Positions 8,465-16,392 of a stretch of 64,000 nucleotides of DNA are shown piece after piece. The stretch is taken from positions 1,984,001 to 2,048,000 of the forward strand of contig OZ244213.1 of the NCBI GenBank assembly GCA_965216905.1, in the 5' to 3' direction. A program made the position numbers and the translations under genes. Every line of letters starts with the position of its first letter. Position 1 is the first letter of the stretch. The notes beneath the pieces were generated by a model that worked only from the letters and a program-made list of their open reading frames with translations, was not told the origin of the DNA and did no database searches. This DNA is from G965216905 sp965216905. Lineage in GTDB: Bacteria > Actinomycetota > Acidimicrobiia > Spongiisociales > ZC4RG35.

Positions 8465-9363
8465 CGGCCACCCATCCACCGACCATCACCGATGTGCCGG
8501 GGATTCGGGTCGGTCATTGGTCGGATGCGCAGTCGCTGACCGGTTGCACCGTCATCGTGCCCCCGTACCCGAACACCGCCGCGTGTGACATCCGGGGCGC
8601 GGCGCCCGGAACGCGAGAAACGGCCTTGCTGGGCCCCGGCATGGCCGTGCAGCAGATCGACGCCCTCGTGTTGACCGGTGGGAGCGCCTTCGGGCTGGCG
8701 GCCGCCGATGGGGTGGTGCAGCGCCTGGCCACCGCCGGGCGAGGCCACCCGACGCCGGCCGGTCCGGTACCGATCGTGCCGGCAGCCGTGATCTTCGACC
8801 TCACCGTTGGTGAACCGGTCGCCCCAACCGCCGTCGACGGTGCGGCCGCTTTCGACGTGGCCGGAACGGCTCCGGTGGTCGGTGGATCGGTGGGCGCCGG
8901 CATGGGCGCGACGGTCGGGAAGTGGCGGGGTCTCGTGATCCCGGCGGGGATCGGTTCGCACGCACTGCGGGTCGGCGACTTCACGGTTGGCGCACTCGTG
9001 GTCTTGAACGCGGTGGGTGACGTCTTCACGCTGGAAGGGGAGGCGTTGACCGGCGGTTCACCGGCGCCCGACGCGCCGTCGCCGCCGCCGGCGCCGGGGG
9101 CGAACACCACCCTGGTGGTGGTGGCGACCGACGCCCGTCTCCCTCGCGACCTCCTCAGCCGACTGGCGGTGCGGGCGCATGACGCGATGGGGGCGTGTAT
9201 CCGACCGGCGCACACTCGCTACGACGGCGACGTCTGCTTCGCACTGTCCTGTGGGGGCATCGACGGTCTTGCGGCTCTCGATGCGTTGTCCGAGGCATCG
9301 TTCGTGGCGACCGCCCGGGCCATCGAGCATGCGGCGGGGGGCGGCTCCGCCGGACGCCCGTAG
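8461..9363 (+). CDS. P1 family (S58, DmpA-like) peptidase
   Basis: This 300-aa protein belongs to the DmpA/BapA family of self-processing N-terminal-nucleophile aminopeptidases. The start TITDVPGIRVGHWSD, the LTGGSAFGLAAADGV block and the GANTTLVVVATDARL segment are family landmarks. Autocleavage is expected just before a Thr in the NTT motif, leaving Thr as the nucleophile. Members cleave D- or beta-amino-acid peptides; the substrate here is unknown. Its 4-bp overlap with alr suggests co-expression and possibly a link to D-Ala peptides, which is inference. Confidence 0.88.
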   Translation: MTATHPPTITDVPGIRVGHWSDAQSLTGCTVIVPPYPNTAACDIRGAAPGTRETALLGPGMAVQQIDALVLTGGSAFGLAAADGVVQRLATAGRGHPTPAGPVPIVPAAVIFDLTVGEPVAPTAVDGAAAFDVAGTAPVVGGSVGAGMGATVGKWRGLVIPAGIGSHALRVGDFTVGALVVLNAVGDVFTLEGEALTGGSPAPDAPSPPPAPGANTTLVVVATDARLPRDLLSRLAVRAHDAMGACIRPAHTRYDGDVCFALSCGGIDGLAALDALSEASFVATARAIEHAAGGGSAGRP

Positions 9364-9415
9364 TCGGGAACTACCATCGCCGCAGCCGCCGGCCCCCCGT
9401 TAGGAGACCCGATCC

Positions 9416-9877
9416 GTGATCGTCGAGGTCCGATGTCCATCTGAGATCGACACGCGGTCGGCGGCGGGTCGGCTGGCCGCGCTGTGCCGGCCCGGAGACG
9501 TCATCGTCGTCGTCGGTCAGCTCGGTGCCGGAAAGACCGCGTTCGTCAGTGGCCTCGCCGATGGTCTCGGTGTGGAAGAGACGGTGACCAGCCCCACGTT
9601 CGTCCTCATGCGGCGTTATGACTCAGGCTTCCTGCCTCTCGTTCACGTCGACGTCTACCGGCTGACCTCGATGGCCGAGTTCGAGGATCTGGGGGCGTTG
9701 GAGAACGGAGTCGATGGGGTGGTGGCCATCGAGTGGGGGGAGATGGTCGGCGCGTCGCTTCCCGTCGATCGCCTCCTCGTCCGCATCGAAGTCGACGGAT
9801 CGAACGAGGAGCGCCTCATCCAGATGCTGCCTTTCGGGATCTGGCGCTCCCGCCCGCTCGATGAGGTCACTTCGTGA
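9416..9877 (+). CDS. tsaE: tRNA t6A biosynthesis ATPase TsaE
   Basis: TsaE is the ATPase that supports the TsaB–TsaD complex in making N6-threonylcarbamoyl-adenosine at position 37 of ANN-decoding tRNAs. The 153-aa protein has a Walker A loop (GQLGAGKT), the TSPTFVL motif and the HVDVYRL and IEWGE motifs. GTG 9416 follows TTAGGAG. The stop overlaps the tsaB start (GTGA). tsaE, tsaB, rimI and tsaD form one tightly overlapping operon. Confidence 0.95.
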   Translation: MIVEVRCPSEIDTRSAAGRLAALCRPGDVIVVVGQLGAGKTAFVSGLADGLGVEETVTSPTFVLMRRYDSGFLPLVHVDVYRLTSMAEFEDLGALENGVDGVVAIEWGEMVGASLPVDRLLVRIEVDGSNEERLIQMLPFGIWRSRPLDEVTS

Positions 9878-10614
9878 GGGTTCTGGCGGTCGATACCGCC
9901 ACACCGGCCGCGTCGGTGGCGCTCGCCGAGGATCGGTCGGTGCTCGCCAGCGCCCAGCGGGTGGATCGCACCGGGCACGCCGCGTTCGTCGTTTCAGCGG
10001 TCGACTTCTGTTTCGACCAGGCCGGTTGGGCACCGGATGATCTCGACGCCGTGATCGTGGACGTCGGCCCGGGTCTGTACACGGGGATTCGGGTCGGACT
10101 TGCCACGGCCCAAGGTCTGGCGGCGGCGATCGGTGTGCCGCTCGTTCCCGCCTCGTCCTTGGATGCCCTGGCCTTTCGGGCCGCCACCGGACACCGCCGT
10201 ATCTGGTCGGTCGTCGACGTTCGGCGCGGTGAGGTGGCGGCCTCCGCCTACCGACCGGTTCCGGGAGGCGTCGTGCGGGACTCGCGGGCCGAGCTCTATG
10301 ATCTCGACGCCTTCCGGGCAATCTTGGAGTCGGATCCGGCCGACATCCTGGTCGTCGGCGATGTGCCGGTGCTCGGAACCGGCTTCCTGCGGGGACTGCA
10401 CCGGGTCAAGACGGGCCGGCCGCGGTATCCGTCTGCCAACGCACTCATCGACGTCGGATGGCAGGAGATCGATCGCGATCAGGCGCCGCACCCCGACGAC
10501 ATCCGCCCCCTGTATCTCCGGCAGCCGGATGTGACGCTGAATTGGTCGGCGATCCGACCGCCCGATCCATGGCAGTCACCTGCGGACCCGGCCGGCGAAG
10601 GTGCGGAGTCATGA
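9874..10614 (+). CDS. tsaB: tRNA t6A biosynthesis protein TsaB
   Basis: TsaB is the non-catalytic scaffold partner of TsaD in t6A synthesis, with the ASKHA fold. The 246-aa protein starts VLAVDTATPAASVAL and has the VDVGPGLYTGIRVGLATAQGLA motif, both typical. GTG 9874 overlaps the tsaE stop, and the stop overlaps the rimI start (ATGATGA). Confidence 0.93.
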   Translation: MRVLAVDTATPAASVALAEDRSVLASAQRVDRTGHAAFVVSAVDFCFDQAGWAPDDLDAVIVDVGPGLYTGIRVGLATAQGLAAAIGVPLVPASSLDALAFRAATGHRRIWSVVDVRRGEVAASAYRPVPGGVVRDSRAELYDLDAFRAILESDPADILVVGDVPVLGTGFLRGLHRVKTGRPRYPSANALIDVGWQEIDRDQAPHPDDIRPLYLRQPDVTLNWSAIRPPDPWQSPADPAGEGAES

Positions 10615-11126
10615 TGACGGCCTCGATCTCGTTGCGACCCTTTACTCGGAGGGACCTGGATGCTGCGGTGGCACTGGAGGCGGCGACGTACGCCCAGCCG
10701 TGGAACCGCCAAATGTTCCAGGAGGAGCTCGCCGCACCGGGTCGCACGTACGTGGTGGCAGAGCGGGATGGTGGCATCGTCGGCTACGCCGGGTTGATGG
10801 TCGTCGGGGACGAGGCGCACGTTTCGACCCTGGTGGTGTCCGTCGACGAGCGGCAAACCGGCGTCGGTACCCGGCTCATGCTGCGACTCGTCGACACCGC
10901 CGTGGTGGCCGGTGCCCGATCGTTGACCCTCGAAGTGCGAAGCTCGAACCAGCCGGCGCAGGCCTTGTACCACCGATTCGGCTTCACGGCGGTTGGTGTT
11001 CGCAAACGGTATTACCAGGACGAGGACGCCATGATCATGTGGGTGCACGACATCGACGCACCGGCGTACACCGCGCTCCTCGAAGACATCAGAGCCGCGA
11101 CGGGTACGGGGGTCGGAACGCCGTGA
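10611..11126 (+). CDS. rimI: Ribosomal protein alanine N-acetyltransferase
   Basis: This is a 171-aa GNAT of the RimI family, which acetylates the N-terminal Ala of ribosomal protein S18. Visible features are STLVVSVDERQTGVGTRLML (acetyl-CoA loop), LEVRSSNQPAQALY and FGFTAVGVRKRYY, matching RimI rather than RimJ/L. ATG 10611 overlaps the tsaB stop; ATG 10614 is also possible. Its place between tsaB and tsaD is the usual actinobacterial order. Confidence 0.92.
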   Translation: MMTASISLRPFTRRDLDAAVALEAATYAQPWNRQMFQEELAAPGRTYVVAERDGGIVGYAGLMVVGDEAHVSTLVVSVDERQTGVGTRLMLRLVDTAVVAGARSLTLEVRSSNQPAQALYHRFGFTAVGVRKRYYQDEDAMIMWVHDIDAPAYTALLEDIRAATGTGVGTP

Positions 11127-12127
11127 CTCCGACGATCCTCGCATTCGAGACGTCCTGCGACGAGACCGCGGTGGCGGTCGTTCGCGGTTACGAGGTGCTC
11201 TCGAACGTCACCGCATCCCAGATCGAAGCCCACGCCCGTTTCGGCGGTGTCGTCCCGGAGGTGGCGGCGCGAGCGCACGTCGAAGCCATTCGTTCGCTCA
11301 CCCACCGGGCCCTCGGGGAAGCGGGAACCCATCCCGACGACCTCGACGCGGTCGCCGCCACGGAAGGGCCCGGATTGGTTGGGGCGTTGCTGGTCGGCCA
11401 CTCGTTCGCCAAGGCGACCGCCTGGGCGCGCCGCCTGCCCTTCGTCGGGATCGACCACATGGAAGGACACCTCTTCGCCCCGCGCTTCGAGCACCCCGAC
11501 TTCGAACCGCCCGCCATCGTCCTCCTCGCCTCCGGTGGCCACAGCCAGCTCGTTCATGTCGAAGCGTGGGGTCGATATCGCATCCTCGGCGAGACCATCG
11601 ATGACGCGGCGGGGGAGGCGTTCGACAAGCTGGCTCGAATCCTCGGCCTCGGATACCCGGGCGGACCCGCCATCGATGAGCTCTCGAGCGAAGGCGACCC
11701 GGACGCGGTGGCCTTTCCGCGCGCATTGCGCGATCGTCGTCATCACTTCTCGTTCTCGGGCCTCAAGACCTCGGTCGCCACGTTCATCGCCAAGGCGGCG
11801 GCCGCCGGCGAGCTCCCGCCGAAGGCAGATGTCGCCGCCTCCATCCAGGAGGCGATCGTCGACGTGCTGGTCGAGAAGACCCTCAACGCCTGCGAGGACA
11901 CCGGAGTGCGCGTCATCGGTGGTGGTGGCGGGGTCCTGGCCAATCGACGCCTGCGGGCGCGGCTGGGTGAGGCGGCGGCCGAGCGGGGCCTCCAACTGCT
12001 CCTCCCGTCCCCCACGCTCTGTACGGACAACGGAGCGATGATCGGCGCGGCCGCCGTCCACTGGCTCGAGAAGGGCGTCATCACATCGTGGGATTCGTCG
12101 GTGGAGCCCGGCCGGCGGTTGGCCTGA
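11123..12127 (+). CDS. tsaD: tRNA N6-adenosine threonylcarbamoyltransferase
   Basis: TsaD transfers the threonylcarbamoyl group to A37 of tRNA. The 334-aa protein has the family start ILAFETSCDETAVAVV, the metal-binding HMEGH, ILLASGGHSQL-type and GGPAIDEL motifs, and the C-terminal TDNGAMIG. GTG 11123 overlaps the rimI stop by 4 bp. A 14-bp perfect palindrome (GATCGCCGGCGATC) lies about 5 bp after the stop and could help end the operon. Confidence 0.97.
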   Translation: MTPTILAFETSCDETAVAVVRGYEVLSNVTASQIEAHARFGGVVPEVAARAHVEAIRSLTHRALGEAGTHPDDLDAVAATEGPGLVGALLVGHSFAKATAWARRLPFVGIDHMEGHLFAPRFEHPDFEPPAIVLLASGGHSQLVHVEAWGRYRILGETIDDAAGEAFDKLARILGLGYPGGPAIDELSSEGDPDAVAFPRALRDRRHHFSFSGLKTSVATFIAKAAAAGELPPKADVAASIQEAIVDVLVEKTLNACEDTGVRVIGGGGGVLANRRLRARLGEAAAERGLQLLLPSPTLCTDNGAMIGAAAVHWLEKGVITSWDSSVEPGRRLA

Positions 12128-12220
12128 CGGCTGATCGCCGGCGATCGGCGTCCTCGTCGCCAAGTTGCACCGAACTCGCTAGTTTCGGCTCGAGCCGTAG
12201 CCAATCGATCAGGAGGGAAG

Positions 12221-13411
12221 ATGTCGAGGCGAGCTGGTCGAGGGACGCAGGGGGCGGCACGGGCCACGACGGCGATGCCCCGGTTGATGGTGCCCCGGTT
12301 GATGGTGCCCGGGTTGATACTGACAGGGCTGATGGCGGCGATGCTGATCATGATCGGATCTCCGGCGCTCGCCCATCATTCGTTCGATGACGTGGGGCAT
12401 GAATCCGTGTTTCACGGTGACGTCGAGGCACTGGCGGCATCCGGGATCACCAAGGGCTGTTCGGATCGGGCGTTCTGCCCGGAGGATCCGGTGACCAGAG
12501 GGCAGATGGCGGCATTCCTACGGCGGGGGCTGGAGGGAATGGTCACGGTGGGCGCTCCGGTCGAGTTCGTCGACGACGACGACTCCGAGTTCGAGGCGGA
12601 CATCGAGTGGCTGGCCGCAACCGGCATCACCAAAGGCTGTGGTGCGGACAGGTTCTGCCCCGACGATCTCGTGACCCGCGGGCAGATGGCGGCCTTCCTG
12701 CACCGGGGCCTCGGGGGGATCGTGGAGGCCGGAGAGCTGATCGAATTCACCGATGACGACGATTCGGTCTTCGAGGCCGACATCGAATGGCTGGCAGCGA
12801 CCGGAATCACCAAGGGTTGCGGCGACGGGGTCTTCTGTCCTGAGGATCGCGTCACCCGGCAACAGATGGCGGCGTTCCTGACTCGTGCCCTCGACCTTCC
12901 GATGCATCCGCTCTTCACGGCCCGCCTGGAGGGGAGGTTCGATGTCGCCTTCACGGTTGTCACCAGCGATGGGTTCGACGAGCCGGGAGACGTCTACGAC
13001 CTCGTGGCGGCGTACCGCCCGGACTGTCCCACCGGACCCTGCGACACGATCGACGACGAAATCGACGTCGTCTACGGGTATGACAGGCCGAGCGGAACCT
13101 ATCGAGGTTCGTACGAGTACGACTCGGATTGCCTGGACCAGAACGGCGACGTCGTCGTGGCGGGCGGCTATCGCGTTACGGCCGTGGACGTGATCTGGGC
13201 GACCGACACCGACATCGACGGACACGCCACCGCCCTCGCCGGTGAGGTCTCGGAGCAGTATCGGGCGTCGTCCGTCGCCGTGCAGGCGGGCTGCGACGCG
13301 GCCGGCGGGCGCACCTTCGATCTCCAAGGCGTGCTGCAACTCGATCAGCCCGGCCGCGTGACCGACATGGGTACCTCGCGCGCCGGCCTCGTGGGCGTCC
13401 GCTCGCGATGA
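12221..13411 (+). CDS. Secreted protein with three S-layer homology repeats
   Basis: The 396-aa product has a basic N-terminus, a hydrophobic segment (about 21–47) and a likely signal-peptidase site after SPALA (residue 51). Three SLH-type repeats follow with exact 60-residue spacing: GITKGC begins at residues 75, 135 and 195, each followed by an FCP motif and VTRxQMAAFL. SLH modules bind cell-wall polymers and anchor surface proteins. Each repeat carries a Cys pair (GC…FC), suggesting disulfides. The 165-residue C-terminal part (from about 230) is acidic, has four more Cys and is not recognised. CAGGAGGGAAG precedes ATG 12221. Confidence 0.85.
   Translation: MSRRAGRGTQGAARATTAMPRLMVPRLMVPGLILTGLMAAMLIMIGSPALAHHSFDDVGHESVFHGDVEALAASGITKGCSDRAFCPEDPVTRGQMAAFLRRGLEGMVTVGAPVEFVDDDDSEFEADIEWLAATGITKGCGADRFCPDDLVTRGQMAAFLHRGLGGIVEAGELIEFTDDDDSVFEADIEWLAATGITKGCGDGVFCPEDRVTRQQMAAFLTRALDLPMHPLFTARLEGRFDVAFTVVTSDGFDEPGDVYDLVAAYRPDCPTGPCDTIDDEIDVVYGYDRPSGTYRGSYEYDSDCLDQNGDVVVAGGYRVTAVDVIWATDTDIDGHATALAGEVSEQYRASSVAVQAGCDAAGGRTFDLQGVLQLDQPGRVTDMGTSRAGLVGVRSR
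12276..12320 (+). repeat. 15-bp tandem repeat in the signal peptide region
   Basis: TGCCCCGGTTGATGG occurs at 12276–12290 and 12291–12305, and a degenerate copy at 12306–12320. It lies in the signal-peptide code of the SLH protein, giving PRLMV PRLMV PGLIL, so expansion lengthens the hydrophobic core in frame. Confidence 0.9.
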
Positions 13412-13450
13412 CCTCGTCTCGAACGATCGCCCGTGGAGCACCGACCGTCT

Positions 13451-13477
13451 TTGGCACTCAGGACGGTAGAGTGCTAA
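13451..13477 (+). promoter_or_regulatory. CIRCE operator 1 (HrcA site)
   Basis: TTGGCACTC, nine bases, then GAGTGCTAA: this matches the CIRCE consensus with one change in the left half. HrcA binds CIRCE to repress groESL at normal temperature. It lies 85 bp before groES. Confidence 0.95.
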
Positions 13478-13483
13478 CGTGCG

Positions 13484-13510
13484 CTGGCACTCTCGACCGG
13501 AGAGTGCCAG
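13484..13510 (+). promoter_or_regulatory. CIRCE operator 2
   Basis: CTGGCACTC, nine bases, then GAGTGCCAG: a perfectly symmetric second CIRCE-like site only 6 bp after the first. Two sites imply tighter HrcA repression of groESL. Confidence 0.88.
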
Positions 13511-13562
13511 CAGTCTGAATCGATGACTGCTGACCCCCAAGCACCATCGTAGGAGGAGCTCG

Positions 13563-13853
13563 ATGAAGCTTTCGCCTCTTGGAGATCGGGTCGTGGTCAA
13601 GGCCGATGACGACCAGGACCAGCGGACCGCATCAGGTCTCGTGATTCCCGATACCGCCAAAGAGAAGCCGCAGATCGGAGAGGTCGTCGCCGTGGGGCCA
13701 GGCGCCCTCGACGATGACGGCGACCGGATGCCAATGGACGTGAAAGAGGGCGATCGCGTCCTCTACTCGAAGTTCGCCGGGACCGAGGTCAAGCTCGCCG
13801 GTGAGGAGTATCTCGTCCTCTCCGCTCGCGATCTGCTCGCAACCGTCAACTGA
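13563..13853 (+). CDS. groES: Co-chaperonin GroES
   Basis: GroES is the 10-kDa lid of the GroEL chamber. The 96-aa protein starts MKLSPLGDRVVVK and has the VAVGPGALDDDG and DRVLYSKFAGTEV segments of the family. AGGAGG lies just before ATG 13563. It is 17 bp upstream of groEL and controlled by two CIRCE sites. Confidence 0.98.
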   Translation: MKLSPLGDRVVVKADDDQDQRTASGLVIPDTAKEKPQIGEVVAVGPGALDDDGDRMPMDVKEGDRVLYSKFAGTEVKLAGEEYLVLSARDLLATVN

Positions 13854-13870
13854 CCTGGAGGATTTGAAAC

Positions 13871-15502
13871 ATGGCTGCGAAGGATCTTCGCTTCAATGAG
13901 GAGGCCCGGCGTGGTCTCCAGGCCGGAGTCGACAAGCTCGCCGACACGGTCAAGGTGACACTCGGGCCCAAGGGCCGCAACGTCGTGTTGGAGAAGAAGT
14001 GGGGCTCGCCCACCATCACCAACGACGGGGTCACCATCGCCAAGGAGATCGAACTCGAGGACGCCTGGGAGAACATGGGCGCCAAGCTGGCGTACGAGGT
14101 CGCCAACAAGACCAACGACGTCGCCGGCGACGGCACCACCACCGCCACCGTACTGGCTCAGGCGATGGTGAAAGAGGGTCTCCGCCAGGTGGCCGCCGGG
14201 GCCAACCCGATGGATCTCAAGCGGGGCATCGAGGGTGCCGTCGACGCCGTGTCGGCGGCCATCGGTGACATGGCTCGGGACATTGCCACCGGCGCCGAGA
14301 TCGCTCACGTGGCATCCATCTCGGCGAACAACGACTCGACGATCGGCAAGGTCATCGCCGAGGCATTCGACAAGGTCGGCAAGGACGGTGTGATCACCGT
14401 CGAGGAAGGCCAGACCTTCGGGATGGACCTGGAGTTCACCGAGGGCATGCAGTTCGACAAGGGTTACCTCTCGCCGTACTTCATCACCGATGCCGAGCGT
14501 CAGGAGACCATCCTCGAGGATCCGTACATCCTCATCGCCAACCAGAAGATCGGATCGGTCAACGATCTGCTTCCCGTGTTGGAGAAGGTCATGCAGACCG
14601 GCAAGCCGGTCCTGATCCTGGCCGAGGACGTCGAGGGCGAAGCCCTGGCGACGCTGGTGGTCAACAAGATCCGCGGCACGTTCAGCTCGGCAGCCGTCAA
14701 GGCTCCCGGATTTGGCGAGCGGCGGAAGGCCATGCTGCAGGACATCGCCATCCTGACCGGTGGAACCGTGATCTCCGAAGAGGTCGGGCTGAAGCTCGAG
14801 AACGTGACGCTGGACATGCTGGGCCACGCCCGCAAGGTGGTGATCAACAAGGACAACACCACCATCGTCGATGGCGCCGGTTCCGAGTCCGACGTGAAGG
14901 CTCGGATCGGCCAGATCGAGCGTGAGATCGACACCACCGATTCGGACTGGGACCGTGAGAAGCTCCAGGAGCGTCTCGCCAAGCTGTCCGGTGGCGTCGT
15001 GGTCGTGAAGGTGGGCGCTGCCACCGAGGTGGAGCTGAAGGAGAAGAAGCATCGGATCGAGGACGCGGTGTCCGCGACCCGTGCTGCGGTCGAAGAGGGC
15101 ATCGTGCCGGGCGGCGGCGTGGCGCTGCTGCGCTCGCAGGCGGCCATCGACAAGCTCCGAGGTGGAAGTGGCGACGAGAAGACCGGTCGTCAGATCGTCC
15201 GGCGGGCGATCGAGGAGCCACTCCGTCAGATCGCCGTGAACGCCGGCGCCGAGGGCGGAGTTGTCGTCGAGCAGGTTCGCAACGCCGAGGGATCCTCCGG
15301 CTTCAACGCTGCCAACGGCAAGTTCGAAGATCTGGTCACGGCGGGCGTGGTCGACCCGGCGAAGGTCACCCGTTCGACGCTCCAGAACGCGGCATCGATC
15401 GCGGCACTGCTGCTCACGACCGAAGCACTGGTTGCCGAGCAGAAGGAAGATGCGCCGGCGGCCGGCGGCCATGAGCATGCCGGCGGTGGCATGGACTTCT
15501 GA
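13871..15502 (+). CDS. groEL: Chaperonin GroEL
   Basis: GroEL is the 60-kDa ATP-driven folding chamber. The 543-aa sequence is complete: LGPKGRNVVLEKKWG, the ATP-binding motif GDGTTTATVLAQA, and the signature segment AAVEEGIVPGGGVAL. The C-terminal tail (GGHEHAGGGMDF) is His/Gly-rich but ends GGMDF, close to the GGM-rich tail of folding-type GroELs. GGAGG lies 8 nt before ATG 13871. A perfect 32-bp palindrome follows 26 bp after the stop. Confidence 0.98.
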   Translation: MAAKDLRFNEEARRGLQAGVDKLADTVKVTLGPKGRNVVLEKKWGSPTITNDGVTIAKEIELEDAWENMGAKLAYEVANKTNDVAGDGTTTATVLAQAMVKEGLRQVAAGANPMDLKRGIEGAVDAVSAAIGDMARDIATGAEIAHVASISANNDSTIGKVIAEAFDKVGKDGVITVEEGQTFGMDLEFTEGMQFDKGYLSPYFITDAERQETILEDPYILIANQKIGSVNDLLPVLEKVMQTGKPVLILAEDVEGEALATLVVNKIRGTFSSAAVKAPGFGERRKAMLQDIAILTGGTVISEEVGLKLENVTLDMLGHARKVVINKDNTTIVDGAGSESDVKARIGQIEREIDTTDSDWDREKLQERLAKLSGGVVVVKVGAATEVELKEKKHRIEDAVSATRAAVEEGIVPGGGVALLRSQAAIDKLRGGSGDEKTGRQIVRRAIEEPLRQIAVNAGAEGGVVVEQVRNAEGSSGFNAANGKFEDLVTAGVVDPAKVTRSTLQNAASIAALLLTTEALVAEQKEDAPAAGGHEHAGGGMDF

Positions 15503-15527
15503 TCCAAGCCGAACACGACCGTACGAC

Positions 15528-15559
15528 ACGAGATCCCGACCGGCCGGTCGGGATCTCGT
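15528..15559 (+). terminator. Perfect 32-bp palindrome after groEL
   Basis: ACGAGATCCCGACCGG is followed directly by its exact reverse complement. Only a short mixed tail (TCGTCTG) follows, so it is a U-poor, actinobacterial-type terminator candidate for groESL. Confidence 0.75.
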
Positions 15560-15604
15560 TCGTCTGACCTGTCGCCCTCCCGGTCGATTGATTACCGTGG
15601 TGGG

Positions 15605-16381
15605 GTGCTCGATCTACTCGCTCACCTTCGCGCCGATTCAGCGCGTTTCCGCAACGTATTGGTCGCGGCAGATCTCACCGCCCCGGTTCCCACCTGTCCC
15701 ACCTGGACGGCAGCCGATCTCTTCTGGCACCTGACCGAGGTGCAGTGGTTTTGGGGAGCCATCGTGCGTGAACGAGCCGCTGAACCCTCCGCGGTCGACG
15801 GAATGCGGCCGCACCGGCCCGACGATGACGGTCTGGCGGGAGCGTTCGACTATCACTCCCAGGAGCTCATCGACGCGCTTCAAGATGCGCCCGCAGCCGA
15901 ACACGTGTGGACGTGGTCGTCCGAGCAGTCGATCGGTTGGGTGGCGCGCCGCCAGAGCCACGAGGCACTGATCCATCGGGTCGACGCCGAGATGACCTTG
16001 GGATCGCGTGGCGACGTCGACGCCGAGCTGGCTGCGGACGGGGTCGACGAGGTGCTCCGCATCATGCTTCCCTCCGTACCCGAGTGGGCGCAGTTCGAGC
16101 CAGATGGGGTGACGCTCAGGTTGCACGCAACCGATGTCGATCGGACCTGGGGCGTGGCCTTCGGCACCGAGCGTGGGATGTCGCCGGATGGCGAGGTGGT
16201 CGAGCGCGAGGCCGTCGGGGTGGGTGTCGACGCCGCAGACCCGGGGACCGTCGTGCAGGGGCCGGCGGCCGAACTCGATCTCTGGTTGTGGGGTCGCGGC
16301 GACTTCGAGGCGCTCGAGGTCGAGGGTCCGGTCGATCCCGCACAGTCGCTCCGCCACATCCTCGCCGACGAGACCCGATAG
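15605..16381 (+). CDS. DinB-like, mycothiol-dependent maleylpyruvate isomerase family protein
   Basis: This 258-aa protein fits the MDMPI/DinB-2 family: an N-terminal four-helix metal-binding bundle (CPTWTAADLFWHLTEVQWFW with the first His, then ESHEALIHRVDAE-like RQSHEALIHRVDAE) and a C-terminal sterol-carrier-like domain. Family members use mycothiol as cofactor in isomerisation or detoxification; the substrate is unknown. GTG 15605 is the first start in frame and matches the family N-terminus. It converges with glgA. Confidence 0.8.
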   Translation: MLDLLAHLRADSARFRNVLVAADLTAPVPTCPTWTAADLFWHLTEVQWFWGAIVRERAAEPSAVDGMRPHRPDDDGLAGAFDYHSQELIDALQDAPAAEHVWTWSSEQSIGWVARRQSHEALIHRVDAEMTLGSRGDVDAELAADGVDEVLRIMLPSVPEWAQFEPDGVTLRLHATDVDRTWGVAFGTERGMSPDGEVVEREAVGVGVDAADPGTVVQGPAAELDLWLWGRGDFEALEVEGPVDPAQSLRHILADETR

Positions 16382-16392
16382 CCGGATCCTCG

